From contig NZ_RQVA01000001.1 in NCBI RefSeq assembly GCF_003992255.1, positions 1 to 64,000 of the forward strand: 64,000 nucleotides of DNA, read 5' to 3'. Source of the stretch: F0422 sp003992255 (lineage in GTDB: Bacteria > Bacillota > Negativicutes > Veillonellales > Veillonellaceae). The notes beneath the pieces are model-generated. The model saw only the letters and a list, made by a program, of their open reading frames with translations. It was not told the origin of the DNA and did not search any database. Position 1 is the stretch's first letter. The number at the start of each line of letters is the position of its first letter. The position numbers were made by a program, and so were the translations under genes. Below, one piece after another: positions 43,379-52,144 of this stretch.

Positions 43379-44983
43379 CTATGCCCTTTCTACTTTGTAA
43401 ATCAACTCTTGTCGCAATATTTTTCCCAGGCTATTTTTGGGCAATGTATCATAATATACAATTCGCTTCGGTACTTTATACTTCGCTAAACGACTCAATA
43501 AATAGTTTAGTATATCTTTTTCTGTGTGAGTCGTCACCACACAAAGAACAGGCACTTGTCCCCACTTAGGATCTGATACAGGGATGACAGCACATTCCAA
43601 AATACCTTCCATTCCGTATAGGACATCCTCGATTTCCTTAGGGTAAATATTCTCACCACCAGAAATGATAATGTCCTTTCTGCGGTTCAAAAGATATAAA
43701 AATCCATCTTCATCTACGTAGCCAATGTCATCTGTGTTAAAAGCTCCTTTAATAGGTTCTTTATTAAGGTATCCTTTCATCAACATCGGTGATGAAATCC
43801 ACACTTCCCCTACCCCTTCTTCATCAGGATTTCGAATTTCAATGGTAACACCCTCTAAAGGATATCCCACAGAGGCTAATTTATGAGGATACTTCTGAAC
43901 ATTAAATGTCGTACTTTGTGCAAACGTTTCCGACATGCCGTACGTCTTAAACACTGGCAAGCCTCGTTGTACACATTCTTGTAACAGTGGCATGGGAATG
44001 AACTCGCCCCCTAATAAGATAGCCCGTAAAGTTGGTGCTTGTATTCGTTCTACTATACGTTGTAATACCGTAGGTACCAACGATACTATGGTGACTGCTT
44101 CCGTTTTTAATGCATCTAGTACAACTTGTTCCGAGAACTTTTCACGAATTGTCGCTCTTGTGCCATTATACAAGGTACGCAAAATAATAGATAAGCCACT
44201 GACATGGAACATAGGGAGTACTACAAGCCAATTGTCCTCTTCCTCCACGCCAAGCACATTCGCAGAGGCTTTCACATGAGCCTCAATCTGTGACCACCGC
44301 ACAGGTACCGATTTGAATTTGCCAGTCGTAGCACTAGTATTGATAATGCAAAATACTGTTTCATCACATGGATTCCAGTTTAGATTGCTCTCACAATCTG
44401 TAGAATCTTCAATATCACCCAGATGATCACATCTATTTATAAAAGAGTCCATGCTAGGATTTTTTTCATCATCTATTTTGATAGATGCATATTTTACACC
44501 ATTACTAGTTTCGTTCCTAACATCTCCCTCAATGTGCATAGGAGAAATAGCCTTGAAATCAGTATCTATGCATGTAGAAAAGCACAAATACTGTCGGTCT
44601 ACTTGACTATGGCTATACTCATAAGTAGAAACATCTATAATCTCTATGTCATAGGTTCCCTTTTGCGTTCGCAATACCTGTGCCATTTTTTCTGACATCA
44701 ATAAGATCCTTACGCCTGTACTTGTCATTTGCTCAGATACTTCACGTTCGGTCAGATTCGTATTTAGCAATACTGTTTCTATACCTAGTGCAGATAACGC
44801 AAATAGATGTATCGCCATGGATACAGAGTTTTCCGCCCATAAAGCAATACGACTCTCTCCTCGAAGATGAGGAGCGAGTCGTTTTGCTGTAGCTATTGTT
44901 AAATCCAACACATCTCCATAGGTAAGTGCATTTAAAAAAAGCGTATCTCTATGTGTATGTGCTCGTTCATATAACCACTTCAT
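43379..44983 (-). CDS. menE: o-Succinylbenzoate--CoA ligase (insert-bearing)
   Basis: An adenylate-forming ligase that activates o-succinylbenzoate for menaquinone synthesis. It has 534 residues, longer than most MenE proteins, because of a low-complexity insert at about 125-205. The P-loop-like A3 motif reads INTSATTGKFKSVP near 214-226, less canonical than TSGTTGKPK. A5 (FKTYGMSETFAQ) and the later YLLNRRKDIIISGGENIYPKEIE and the catalytic Lys near KNSLGKILRQEL are good. Eleven bases after menB. Confidence 0.88.
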   Translation of the reverse strand: MKWLYERAHTHRDTLFLNALTYGDVLDLTIATAKRLAPHLRGESRIALWAENSVSMAIHLFALSALGIETVLLNTNLTEREVSEQMTSTGVRILLMSEKMAQVLRTQKGTYDIEIIDVSTYEYSHSQVDRQYLCFSTCIDTDFKAISPMHIEGDVRNETSNGVKYASIKIDDEKNPSMDSFINRCDHLGDIEDSTDCESNLNWNPCDETVFCIINTSATTGKFKSVPVRWSQIEAHVKASANVLGVEEEDNWLVVLPMFHVSGLSIILRTLYNGTRATIREKFSEQVVLDALKTEAVTIVSLVPTVLQRIVERIQAPTLRAILLGGEFIPMPLLQECVQRGLPVFKTYGMSETFAQSTTFNVQKYPHKLASVGYPLEGVTIEIRNPDEEGVGEVWISSPMLMKGYLNKEPIKGAFNTDDIGYVDEDGFLYLLNRRKDIIISGGENIYPKEIEDVLYGMEGILECAVIPVSDPKWGQVPVLCVVTTHTEKDILNYLLSRLAKYKVPKRIVYYDTLPKNSLGKILRQELIYKVERA

Positions 44984-44994
44984 AACCTAACCCA

Positions 44995-45837
44995 TTAAGG
45001 GAATTTTGGAAATTGTTTGAAATCAGGTTTGCGTTTTTCTTTAAATGCATCGCGACCTTCTTTACCTTCATCAGTTGTATAGAACAATAAAGTCGCATCC
45101 CCTGCAAATTGTTGTAAGCCTGCTAAACCATCTGTATCAGCATTGAAAGATGCTTTCAAGAAACGAAGTGCCATTGGAGATAATTGAAGAATTTCTTCAC
45201 ACCATTTCACTGTTTCAGCTTCTAATTGATCAAATGGAACTACTGTATTAACAAGCCCCATATCTAAGGCTTCTTTTGCAGAATATTGACGGCATAAGAA
45301 CCAAATTTCACGAGCTTTTTTATGGCCTACTAAACGTGCTAAGTATCCTGCACCGTAACCAGCATCAAAAGAACCTACGCGAGGGCCTGTTTGACCAAAT
45401 TTTGCATTTTCAGAAGCGATAGAAAGGTCACATACGATGTGTAACACATGACCACCACCAATAGCAAAACCATTAACCATTGCGATAACAGGTTTTGGAG
45501 TAATACGAATTAAATGTTGCAAATCCAACACATTTAAGCGAGGAATTTTGTCATCCCCCACATATCCACCATCTCCACGAACACGTTGGTCACCACCGGA
45601 ACAAAATGCTTCTTTATCTTCTCCTTGACCATGGTTAGCGCCAGTTAAAATGATAACGCCCACTTCTGCATCTTCGCGAGCAATCGTAAACGCATCAATT
45701 AACTCCATCACTGTTTTAGGACGGAATGCATTACGTACTTCTGGACGATTAATCGTAATTTTTGCAATCCCATTATATGTTTCATAAATTACATCTTCGT
45801 AATTACGATCTAATACTTTCCAATCGAATTGACTCAT
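44995..45837 (-). CDS. menB: 1,4-Dihydroxy-2-naphthoyl-CoA synthase
   Basis: MenB, a crotonase-fold enzyme, cyclises o-succinylbenzoyl-CoA. From the ATG at 45837 (GGAGG at five bases) it has 280 residues. Markers: YNGIAKITINRPEVRNAFRPKTV, the oxyanion-hole segments EAFCSGGDQRVRGDGGY and NGFAIGGGHVLHIVCDLSIAS, and GSFDAGYGAGYLARLVGHKKAREIWFLCR. It starts the menB-menE-thioesterase unit; the rest of the menaquinone pathway lies elsewhere. Confidence 0.96.
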   Translation of the reverse strand: MSQFDWKVLDRNYEDVIYETYNGIAKITINRPEVRNAFRPKTVMELIDAFTIAREDAEVGVIILTGANHGQGEDKEAFCSGGDQRVRGDGGYVGDDKIPRLNVLDLQHLIRITPKPVIAMVNGFAIGGGHVLHIVCDLSIASENAKFGQTGPRVGSFDAGYGAGYLARLVGHKKAREIWFLCRQYSAKEALDMGLVNTVVPFDQLEAETVKWCEEILQLSPMALRFLKASFNADTDGLAGLQQFAGDATLLFYTTDEGKEGRDAFKEKRKPDFKQFPKFP

Positions 45838-45918
45838 AGTTACCTCCAACATGATTAGCTATTGTCTAAATACTCTACCTCATATTATACCAAATACAAA
45901 GTAAAATTTATAGCATAT

Positions 45919-46338
45919 CTACATACTTGGTACCGCTCGATGCGCCATAGCTACAGCAATTTCATCTAAATGTAAGACCCCTACTCCCAAATAGATAGCC
46001 ACACTTAAATGCTCTTGGCTTCGAGCAATGCCTACTTTACCACCTACATTGAGGCCCACACATTTATTTTTCAGCTGCTCTAAGGCTTGTGCCGTAGCCC
46101 CTACCACGGCCCCTTTACTGACATGATCATCTTGAATCAAGCCTTGCCGGTCTGCAGCTACCACAGCACGTTCAATTATCTTAGGAATAATATCTGTGAA
46201 AGTTCCCCCAAAATCTACCGCACAAGAATGAATTCCTTGAGCTTCAAAGGCTTTTCGCAATGCCATCTCTTCAGCTCGACTTTCAGAAATGGCAACATGC
46301 AGTGCTGCTCGTCCTACGCCAATACTCGTTTTTTCCAT
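45919..46338 (-). CDS. HutP-family protein
   Basis: A 139-residue protein resembling HutP, the Bacillus RNA-binding antiterminator of histidine-utilisation genes: N-terminal GRAALHVAISESRAEEMALRK, central GGTFTDIIPKIIERAVVAADRQGLI, and C-terminal HLSVAIYLGVGVLHLDEIAVAMAHRAVP. The His-rich metal and histidine-binding helix of Bacillus HutP is not apparent (SKGAVVGATAQAL stands in its place), so the ligand may differ. No hut genes are nearby; it sits between menB and the trp operon. Function inferred from family only. Confidence 0.75.
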   Translation of the reverse strand: MEKTSIGVGRAALHVAISESRAEEMALRKAFEAQGIHSCAVDFGGTFTDIIPKIIERAVVAADRQGLIQDDHVSKGAVVGATAQALEQLKNKCVGLNVGGKVGIARSQEHLSVAIYLGVGVLHLDEIAVAMAHRAVPSM

Positions 46339-46481
46339 ACTATTTGTCTCCTATCAAGAACGTTGTATATCCCTAAGTATACCGTATATGAAGCCATGTT
46401 TCCATATTATTTTCACTAGGACATGGAATATATATTTATGGACAAACAGTATTCCCCCTCTTATAAATAGTAAACAAACAA

Positions 46482-46517
46482 AATAGCTGCACAAGATATA
46501 CTTCTTGCACAGCTATT
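46482..46517 (-). terminator. Terminator of the trp operon
   Basis: Arms AATAGCTG and CAGCTATT (46482-46489 with 46510-46517) plus an inner CAAG/CTTG pair form a hairpin about 95 bases beyond trpA; on the minus strand a TTTTGTTTGTTT tail follows. Confidence 0.7.
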
Positions 46518-46610
46518 CAAAAGGCATCGTAAATAACAGAATTGGATATAAAGGATAGTATCACCAAGTAACCCTGTAATACATATACGTTACTTTAGAA
46601 CGCATTACTA

Positions 46611-47396
46611 TTAGCTACCTACAGCTTCAACCATAGAACGAATATACTCATATAACTTTTCTTCACCATTTTGGCCCCATTCACCAATTTGTTTCACAAT
46701 GGCACTTCCTACGATGGCACCATCAGACACATGAGCCATCGCTTTTGCTTGCTCTGGCGTAGAAATACCAAAGCCCACAGCTACGGGAATATCTGTATAT
46801 TGACGAATTTGTTGTACAATACTTGCAATGTCTGTCTTTATGTCACTGCGCATACCCGTCACTCCAAGAGAGGACACGCAATACACGAATCCTTCTGCAT
46901 CTGCCGCAATGTCTTTGATGCGCTGTTCAGATGTTGGGGCAATCAAAGAAATCACAGATACTCCATGCTCTTTTGCTTGTTTACCTAATACTTGTTTTTC
47001 CTCAAAAGGACAATCTGGTACAATCACCCCTTGGACACCCACTTCTTCGCAGCGCTTCATGAAGCTTTCAACACCGTACACATAAATAGGATTCATATAG
47101 GTCATGAAAACAAGAGGTATCGTCAATGCGTCATCACCTGTACGTAAACGTTGGACCATTTCAAACATATCATCTGTTGTGATACCCGTAGATAAAGCGC
47201 GTTCACTGGCTGCTTGAATAACAGGACCTTCTGCCACAGGATCAGAAAAAGGAATGCCGATTTCGATTAAACTGGCCCCAGCTTTTGTCATAGTGCGAAT
47301 GTATTTCTCTGTTGTTGTAATCCCTTGGTCACCAGCAGTAATAAAAGGGATAAATGCTTTCTTTTTGAAAGCCTGTGCTATTGTTATCTTATTCAT
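46611..47396 (-). CDS. trpA: Tryptophan synthase alpha chain
   Basis: TrpA cleaves indole-3-glycerol phosphate to indole, channelled to TrpB. The 261-residue TIM barrel has the catalytic Glu in LIEIGIPFSDPVAEGPVIQ near 41-60 and Asp in VQGVIVPDCPFEE, and phosphate-binding VAVGFGISTPEQAKA near 208. Its start overlaps the trpB stop by 8 bases. It is the last trp gene. Confidence 0.97.
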   Translation of the reverse strand: MNKITIAQAFKKKAFIPFITAGDQGITTTEKYIRTMTKAGASLIEIGIPFSDPVAEGPVIQAASERALSTGITTDDMFEMVQRLRTGDDALTIPLVFMTYMNPIYVYGVESFMKRCEEVGVQGVIVPDCPFEEKQVLGKQAKEHGVSVISLIAPTSEQRIKDIAADAEGFVYCVSSLGVTGMRSDIKTDIASIVQQIRQYTDIPVAVGFGISTPEQAKAMAHVSDGAIVGSAIVKQIGEWGQNGEEKLYEYIRSMVEAVGS

Positions 47397-48582
47397 GTAA
47401 ATTCACCCCTCTATATCTTGCCATAGCTGCTACGTCCTTGTCACCACGACCTGATAAGCAGATGATTATACTCTCATCAGGGCTCAATGTAGGAGCCAAC
47501 CGCAATGCAAGAGCAATGGCATGAGCACTTTCAATGGCTGGAATAATGCCTTCTGTGCGAGATAGATACTCGAAAGCATCCACCGCTTCATCATCGGTGA
47601 TAGGCACATATTCAGCACGACCACTATCGCGTAAATACGCATGTTCAGGTCCAATACCTGGATAGTCTAAGCCTGCAGAAATAGAATACACTGGTGCAAT
47701 TTGTCCATAGGAGTTTTGGCAGAAATAGGATTTCATACCATGGAAAATTCCTACTGTCCCCTTTGTCATGGTCGCTGCATGTTCCTCTGTATCAACGCCT
47801 TTACCTGCCGCTTCACAACCGATCAATTGTACGCCTTCATCGGGAATAAAATGATAGAACATACCAATGGCATTACTGCCACCACCAACACAAGCTAGGA
47901 CTGCCGCTGGTAGTTTGCCTTCTTTTTCTAGAATTTGTTCTCTTGCTTCACGACTAATGATGGACTGAAAGTCCCGTACCATCATAGGAAATGGATGGGC
48001 ACCCATGACAGATCCCAATACGTAGTGCGTATCTGCAATCCGATTTGTCCATTCCCGCATCGCTTCCGACACTGCATCTTTTAAAGTGCTCGTACCAGAC
48101 GTAACAGGATGTACCTTGGCCCCTAATAGTTCCATACGATACACATTAAGAGCTTGTCGTTCACAATCTTCTTGACCCATGAAGATTTCACATTCCATGC
48201 CCATCAAGGCTGCCACTGTTGCGGTAGCCACTCCATGTTGTCCCGCTCCCGTTTCGGCAATGACTCTCGTTTTACCCATTCGTTTTGCTAGTAACATTTG
48301 ACCTAGCACATTATTTAATTTATGAGAACCCGTATGGTTTAAGTCTTCCCGCTTCAAGTAAATCTTAGCGCCCCCTAAATCCTTCGTCATTTTCTCTGCA
48401 TAATATAATAAAGAAGGACGACCTGTATAGGATACATGTAGGTCTTCTAATTCTTTGATAAAATCTGGATCCTTTTTATATGTTTCATAGGCTTCTTCTA
48501 GTTCAATGATGGCATTCATTAATGTTTCTGGCATGAATTGACCACCAAATTCGCCAAAATAGCCATGACGATGTGTTGTCAT
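47389..48582 (-). CDS. trpB: Tryptophan synthase beta chain
   Basis: TrpB condenses indole with serine using PLP. The 397-residue protein has GYFGEFGGQFMPETLM at the start, the PLP lysine in REDLNHTGSHKLNN near 80-90, the ETGAGQHGVATA motif near 110, and the phosphate-binding CVGGGSNAIGMF near 230. It is TrpB1-type. It lies between trpCF and trpA in one leftward unit. Confidence 0.98.
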   Translation of the reverse strand: MTTHRHGYFGEFGGQFMPETLMNAIIELEEAYETYKKDPDFIKELEDLHVSYTGRPSLLYYAEKMTKDLGGAKIYLKREDLNHTGSHKLNNVLGQMLLAKRMGKTRVIAETGAGQHGVATATVAALMGMECEIFMGQEDCERQALNVYRMELLGAKVHPVTSGTSTLKDAVSEAMREWTNRIADTHYVLGSVMGAHPFPMMVRDFQSIISREAREQILEKEGKLPAAVLACVGGGSNAIGMFYHFIPDEGVQLIGCEAAGKGVDTEEHAATMTKGTVGIFHGMKSYFCQNSYGQIAPVYSISAGLDYPGIGPEHAYLRDSGRAEYVPITDDEAVDAFEYLSRTEGIIPAIESAHAIALALRLAPTLSPDESIIICLSGRGDKDVAAMARYRGVNLHE

Positions 48583-48593
48583 ACTCTATCTCC

Positions 48594-50198
48594 TCATCTA
48601 TTTGTTACTTGTTTAATTAATTGCGACATAGTGCTCATTTTCTTAGCATCTTTTCGTCCATTTATTTCTAGACTGCTACTCATATCTAGTCCATAGGGTT
48701 GTAATCTACGAATGGCGCGGGCTACATTATGTAGTCCTATACCACCTGCTAGATAGTATGGGATCTGTACACCTTCTAGCAATGACCAATCCATGGTCTT
48801 ACCAGTGCCACCACGTTCTTCCTTAGAGTAGGCATCAACCACAAGTCCATCGATAGGTGCATGTTCCCATGGTAACATATCTTCCTTACCTTGCACCTGT
48901 ATGGCTTTCCATATCTCAACAGATTCTAATTGTTGTTCCTGCAATTGATTCCGTAATGTTTCAATATAGGCTATCGTTTCATCTCCATGTAATTGCACGA
49001 CTGAAAGTGGCACTGCTTTAGCAATCTCTACAATAGTAGGTATCGTTTCATTTACAAACACACCCACCGGTGAGCTAGATTTGTCACCGTTTGTAATTTT
49101 TAAGCTATCTCGCAAATCTCTTGCAATGGATTGGGCTTGCTCTACCGTCACTTGTCGTTTACTAGGAGCAAACACAAAGCCTACGTAATCTGGTCGTATC
49201 TCTAGTAATACAGGCACTGTGTCTAATTGAGTTATGCCACAGAATTTTACTTTAGGCTGATAGTTCTCTTCTGTCACTGGGTTAGATTCTGATATTTGTA
49301 ATGTCTCTAATTCTGATAGCATTAAACTTTTTACTTCCAAAGTTATTAATCCAGTTTCCTTACCAGTCTCTTTCTTTGCTATCAATTCTCTGTTACTATA
49401 GCCAAAACGCTTCGGTCTTATAGGTCCATATAGTTCAGCAAGTTTTTCCACTTTATTTGCAGATCGCATGAAGCTTTCGCCCATCAGAGCAGCGTGGATA
49501 TCGTTGTCTCGCAAACACTGAATATCTGCAGCTGTGTCTAAGCCACTTTCAGAAACGAAAATAACAGAATCATCCACTAAGTTGCGTAGGCGAATGCTAT
49601 TGTTCACGTCCACTGTAAAATCTTTTAAATTCCGATTATTCACTCCAATGATGCGGGCTCCTATGTTAACAGATCGCAGCACTTCTGTTTCGTCATGAGC
49701 TTCTACTAAACAGGATAAGCCCAAACTATCTGCTAGCTCATGAAAGCGTTGCATCGTATCATCATCTAAGATTGCGGCAATCAGTAATATAGCCGAGGCG
49801 CCCCATAATTTTGCTTCGTAAATTTGGTATTCATCAATGATAAAATCTTTTCGAAGTACAGGAATGTGTACAACTTCTGCAATTTCTTGTAAATACTGAG
49901 GGCTGCCTAAAAAGAAATCTGGCTCTGTCAACACAGAAATCGCTGCTGCCCCTGCCATTTCATAGTCCTTGGCTATCTCTAAATAAGGAAAGTCTTCTGC
50001 AATAACCCCTTTCGATGGAGATGCTTTTTTTACTTCACATATAAAATTAAAATCTAACTCTTGTAATGCCTGTTCAAAAGGAAAATCTTTTCTTATGGGC
50101 ATCCTCTCTACTTGCTGTTGCAACTCTGACAAGGGTAAATTAGCTTTTGCGTCACCAACACGTTTTTCAGTAGCTGCTACAATCTTATCTAATATCAT
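48594..50198 (-). CDS. trpC: Fused indole-3-glycerol-phosphate synthase and phosphoribosylanthranilate isomerase
   Basis: A bifunctional 534-residue protein from the ATG at 50198. The N-terminal half is TrpC (ICEVKKASPSKGVIA, ILLIAAILDD, GVNNRNLKDF, SESGLDTAADI). After a linker of about 50 residues at 270-315 the C-terminal half is TrpF (VKFCGITQLDTV, YVGFVFAPSKRQV, VQLHGDE, YLAGGIGLHNV). TrpF isomerises PRA and TrpC closes the indole ring, so two successive steps are joined, as in enterobacteria. In-frame upstream ATGs (50246, 50216) have no suitable ribosome site. Confidence 0.95.
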   Translation of the reverse strand: MILDKIVAATEKRVGDAKANLPLSELQQQVERMPIRKDFPFEQALQELDFNFICEVKKASPSKGVIAEDFPYLEIAKDYEMAGAAAISVLTEPDFFLGSPQYLQEIAEVVHIPVLRKDFIIDEYQIYEAKLWGASAILLIAAILDDDTMQRFHELADSLGLSCLVEAHDETEVLRSVNIGARIIGVNNRNLKDFTVDVNNSIRLRNLVDDSVIFVSESGLDTAADIQCLRDNDIHAALMGESFMRSANKVEKLAELYGPIRPKRFGYSNRELIAKKETGKETGLITLEVKSLMLSELETLQISESNPVTEENYQPKVKFCGITQLDTVPVLLEIRPDYVGFVFAPSKRQVTVEQAQSIARDLRDSLKITNGDKSSSPVGVFVNETIPTIVEIAKAVPLSVVQLHGDETIAYIETLRNQLQEQQLESVEIWKAIQVQGKEDMLPWEHAPIDGLVVDAYSKEERGGTGKTMDWSLLEGVQIPYYLAGGIGLHNVARAIRRLQPYGLDMSSSLEINGRKDAKKMSTMSQLIKQVTNR

Positions 50199-50241
50199 AA
50201 CTATCTCTATTTCCATCCTACTATTTTGCAATAACCTTATT

Positions 50242-50250
50242 ATCATAGCA
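50242..50250 (-). promoter_or_regulatory. Possible extended -10 promoter inside the trp operon
   Basis: The minus strand reads TGCTATGAT, an extended -10 pattern, 44 bases before trpCF, in an unusually long 217-base gap after trpD. A TTGACA nearby (50257-50262) is only nine bases away, too close to be its -35. Weak evidence for an internal promoter. Confidence 0.3.
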
Positions 50251-50415
50251 TGTATATGTCAAAACACCATCAGTAGTATTCATATATCTAAATGATATCA
50301 CTAGCAGTTCCTGCATCTGCACTATTTAGTTACCAAGATATCTAAATACGTTTTAGGATCTACTATTCCTAAAGTATATCTCCCACTTGATAAATATAAT
50401 GACAATGACATCCTA

Positions 50416-51432
50416 TTAAGCATTTTGCGAGGCTTTCACAAATTTTACAAGTGCCTCTGCTCCCGCACCGGAATACAGCAGTTCTTCTACCATTTTAAAT
50501 GCTGTTTCTAAGGTTACCACTCCATCTTTTGCAAGATAATAGGCCATACCCGCATTTAATATAACTGCTGTAGCACGTCCACTCTTATCCTTACCTTCTA
50601 GTAAAGTACGAGTAATCATCGCATTTTCTTGTTCATCGCCACCGACTAATTCCTCAGGTGTTGCATAGTCAAACCCATAGTCCTTAGGATCTAGTTCATA
50701 GGTTTTGAACGTACCATGATTGATTTCGCACACTGTCGTAGTACCTGTAGCTGTGATCTCATCTAACCCATCACTACCATACACCACGGCACCACGATGT
50801 ACACCTAAGTTAGATAAGACCTGTGCCAATGGTTCCACTAAGGACCGATCGTACACACCCATAAGCTCTACCGTCGCTCCAGCAGGGTTTGCCAAGGGAC
50901 CTAAGATATTAAACACCGTTCTGACCCCCATGGCTTTTCGCACAGGACCCGCATATTTCATCGCTTCATGGTACACAGGCGCAAACATAAAGCAAATATT
51001 CGCTTCTTCTAAGACTTTTCTATTTTGTTCCCCATTCAGTTCTAGTTTCACGCCCAATGCTTCTAATACATCAGCAGCACCGCATTTGCTAGATACGCTA
51101 CGATTCCCATGTTTAGCCATAGGAATCCCCGCTGCAGCTAATAAGATGGCCGACGTAGTAGAAATATTAAATGTACTACTGCCATCTCCACCAGTGCCTA
51201 CAATTTCTACCACCGTATTGTCATGTGGTACAGAACCTGCTTTTTCTCGCATTACTTCAGCAAAAGCTGTAATCTCTGTCACGCTAGGACCTTTCGCTTG
51301 CAAGCCGCCTAAAAAGGCTGCCATAGGCACTTCCTGTACATCTCCACTCATAATCGCGTTCATCGTTGCTTTTGCCAATTCATAGGGCATATCTTGACCC
51401 TCTGTAACGAGGCGTATTGCTTGTTGTATCAT
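50416..51432 (-). CDS. trpD: Anthranilate phosphoribosyltransferase
   Basis: TrpD joins anthranilate to PRPP. The 338-residue protein has the PRPP motif EIVGTGGDGSSTFNISTTSA near 77-95, KHGNRSVSSKCGAADVLEALG near 106 and the RTVFNILGPLANPAG segment near 170. A strong AGGAGG precedes the ATG. Gaps of 132 bases to trpG and 217 bases to trpCF make it the loosest-spaced gene in the operon. Confidence 0.97.
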   Translation of the reverse strand: MIQQAIRLVTEGQDMPYELAKATMNAIMSGDVQEVPMAAFLGGLQAKGPSVTEITAFAEVMREKAGSVPHDNTVVEIVGTGGDGSSTFNISTTSAILLAAAGIPMAKHGNRSVSSKCGAADVLEALGVKLELNGEQNRKVLEEANICFMFAPVYHEAMKYAGPVRKAMGVRTVFNILGPLANPAGATVELMGVYDRSLVEPLAQVLSNLGVHRGAVVYGSDGLDEITATGTTTVCEINHGTFKTYELDPKDYGFDYATPEELVGGDEQENAMITRTLLEGKDKSGRATAVILNAGMAYYLAKDGVVTLETAFKMVEELLYSGAGAEALVKFVKASQNA

Positions 51433-51564
51433 CTGTGTGTCCTCCTAGTATAGATACACACCTGGTCTATTTATTACCTATCAATGTCTCACTATTAGTA
51501 AGGTTTTAATCGTAATAGATACAGGTAGATGTATCGTTCCATCTTCTATTTCTTACCCTATCTT

Positions 51565-52143
51565 TTACTTAATTCCATAGTGCTCTAAAAAATTCTTAAC
51601 CATTTGCGTTCCCTGTGGTGTCAATATAGATTCTGGATGGAATTGCACGCCATACATCGGGTACGTTCTATGTTCCATGGCCATGATTTCTCCATCTGAT
51701 GTACGAGCGGTCACCATCAGTTCATCTCCTAGAGTATCCTCTAATACCGCTAAGGAATGATATCGTGCTACAGGAAATTCTTGAGGGATGTCTTTCCATA
51801 ATATGGAGGGATAACATTGGGTCGCCACACTTTGTTTACCGTGCATCACTTCTTTTGCATACCCTACGGTAGCTCCGAACACTTCACCCATTGCCTGATG
51901 ACCCAAGCAAATACCTAAAATAGGAAACTCCCCTTGACATGTTTTTAGCAATTCTTCATACACACCTGCATCCTTTGGTCGCCCCGTTCCCGGTGAAAGG
52001 ATGACACAGTCTGGTGCAAGCTCTCGAATCTCTTCCACTGTCATTTCGTCACTGCGGATAACCTTAATGTCTTTCACTAAAGACCCAATTAGTTGATAAA
52101 TATTGAACGAAAAACTATCGTAATGATCGATAAGTAATACCAT
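51565..52143 (-). CDS. trpG: Anthranilate synthase component II (glutamine amidotransferase)
   Basis: A class I glutamine amidotransferase (192 residues) that supplies ammonia to TrpE. It starts VLLIDHYDSFSFNIYQ, has LSPGTGRPKDAG near 51, the nucleophile Cys in PILGICLGHQAMGE near 77-79, and the His-Glu pair in VQFHPESIL near 168. It starts one base after trpE. As in many Firmicutes it might also serve p-aminobenzoate synthesis. Confidence 0.95.
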   Translation of the reverse strand: MVLLIDHYDSFSFNIYQLIGSLVKDIKVIRSDEMTVEEIRELAPDCVILSPGTGRPKDAGVYEELLKTCQGEFPILGICLGHQAMGEVFGATVGYAKEVMHGKQSVATQCYPSILWKDIPQEFPVARYHSLAVLEDTLGDELMVTARTSDGEIMAMEHRTYPMYGVQFHPESILTPQGTQMVKNFLEHYGIK

Positions 52144-52144
52144 G

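Noticed and set aside
50720..51385. 221-codon open frame on the plus strand
   Set aside because: It lies fully antisense to trpD, which has clear motifs. Its composition is that of a shadow frame and no ribosome site precedes it.
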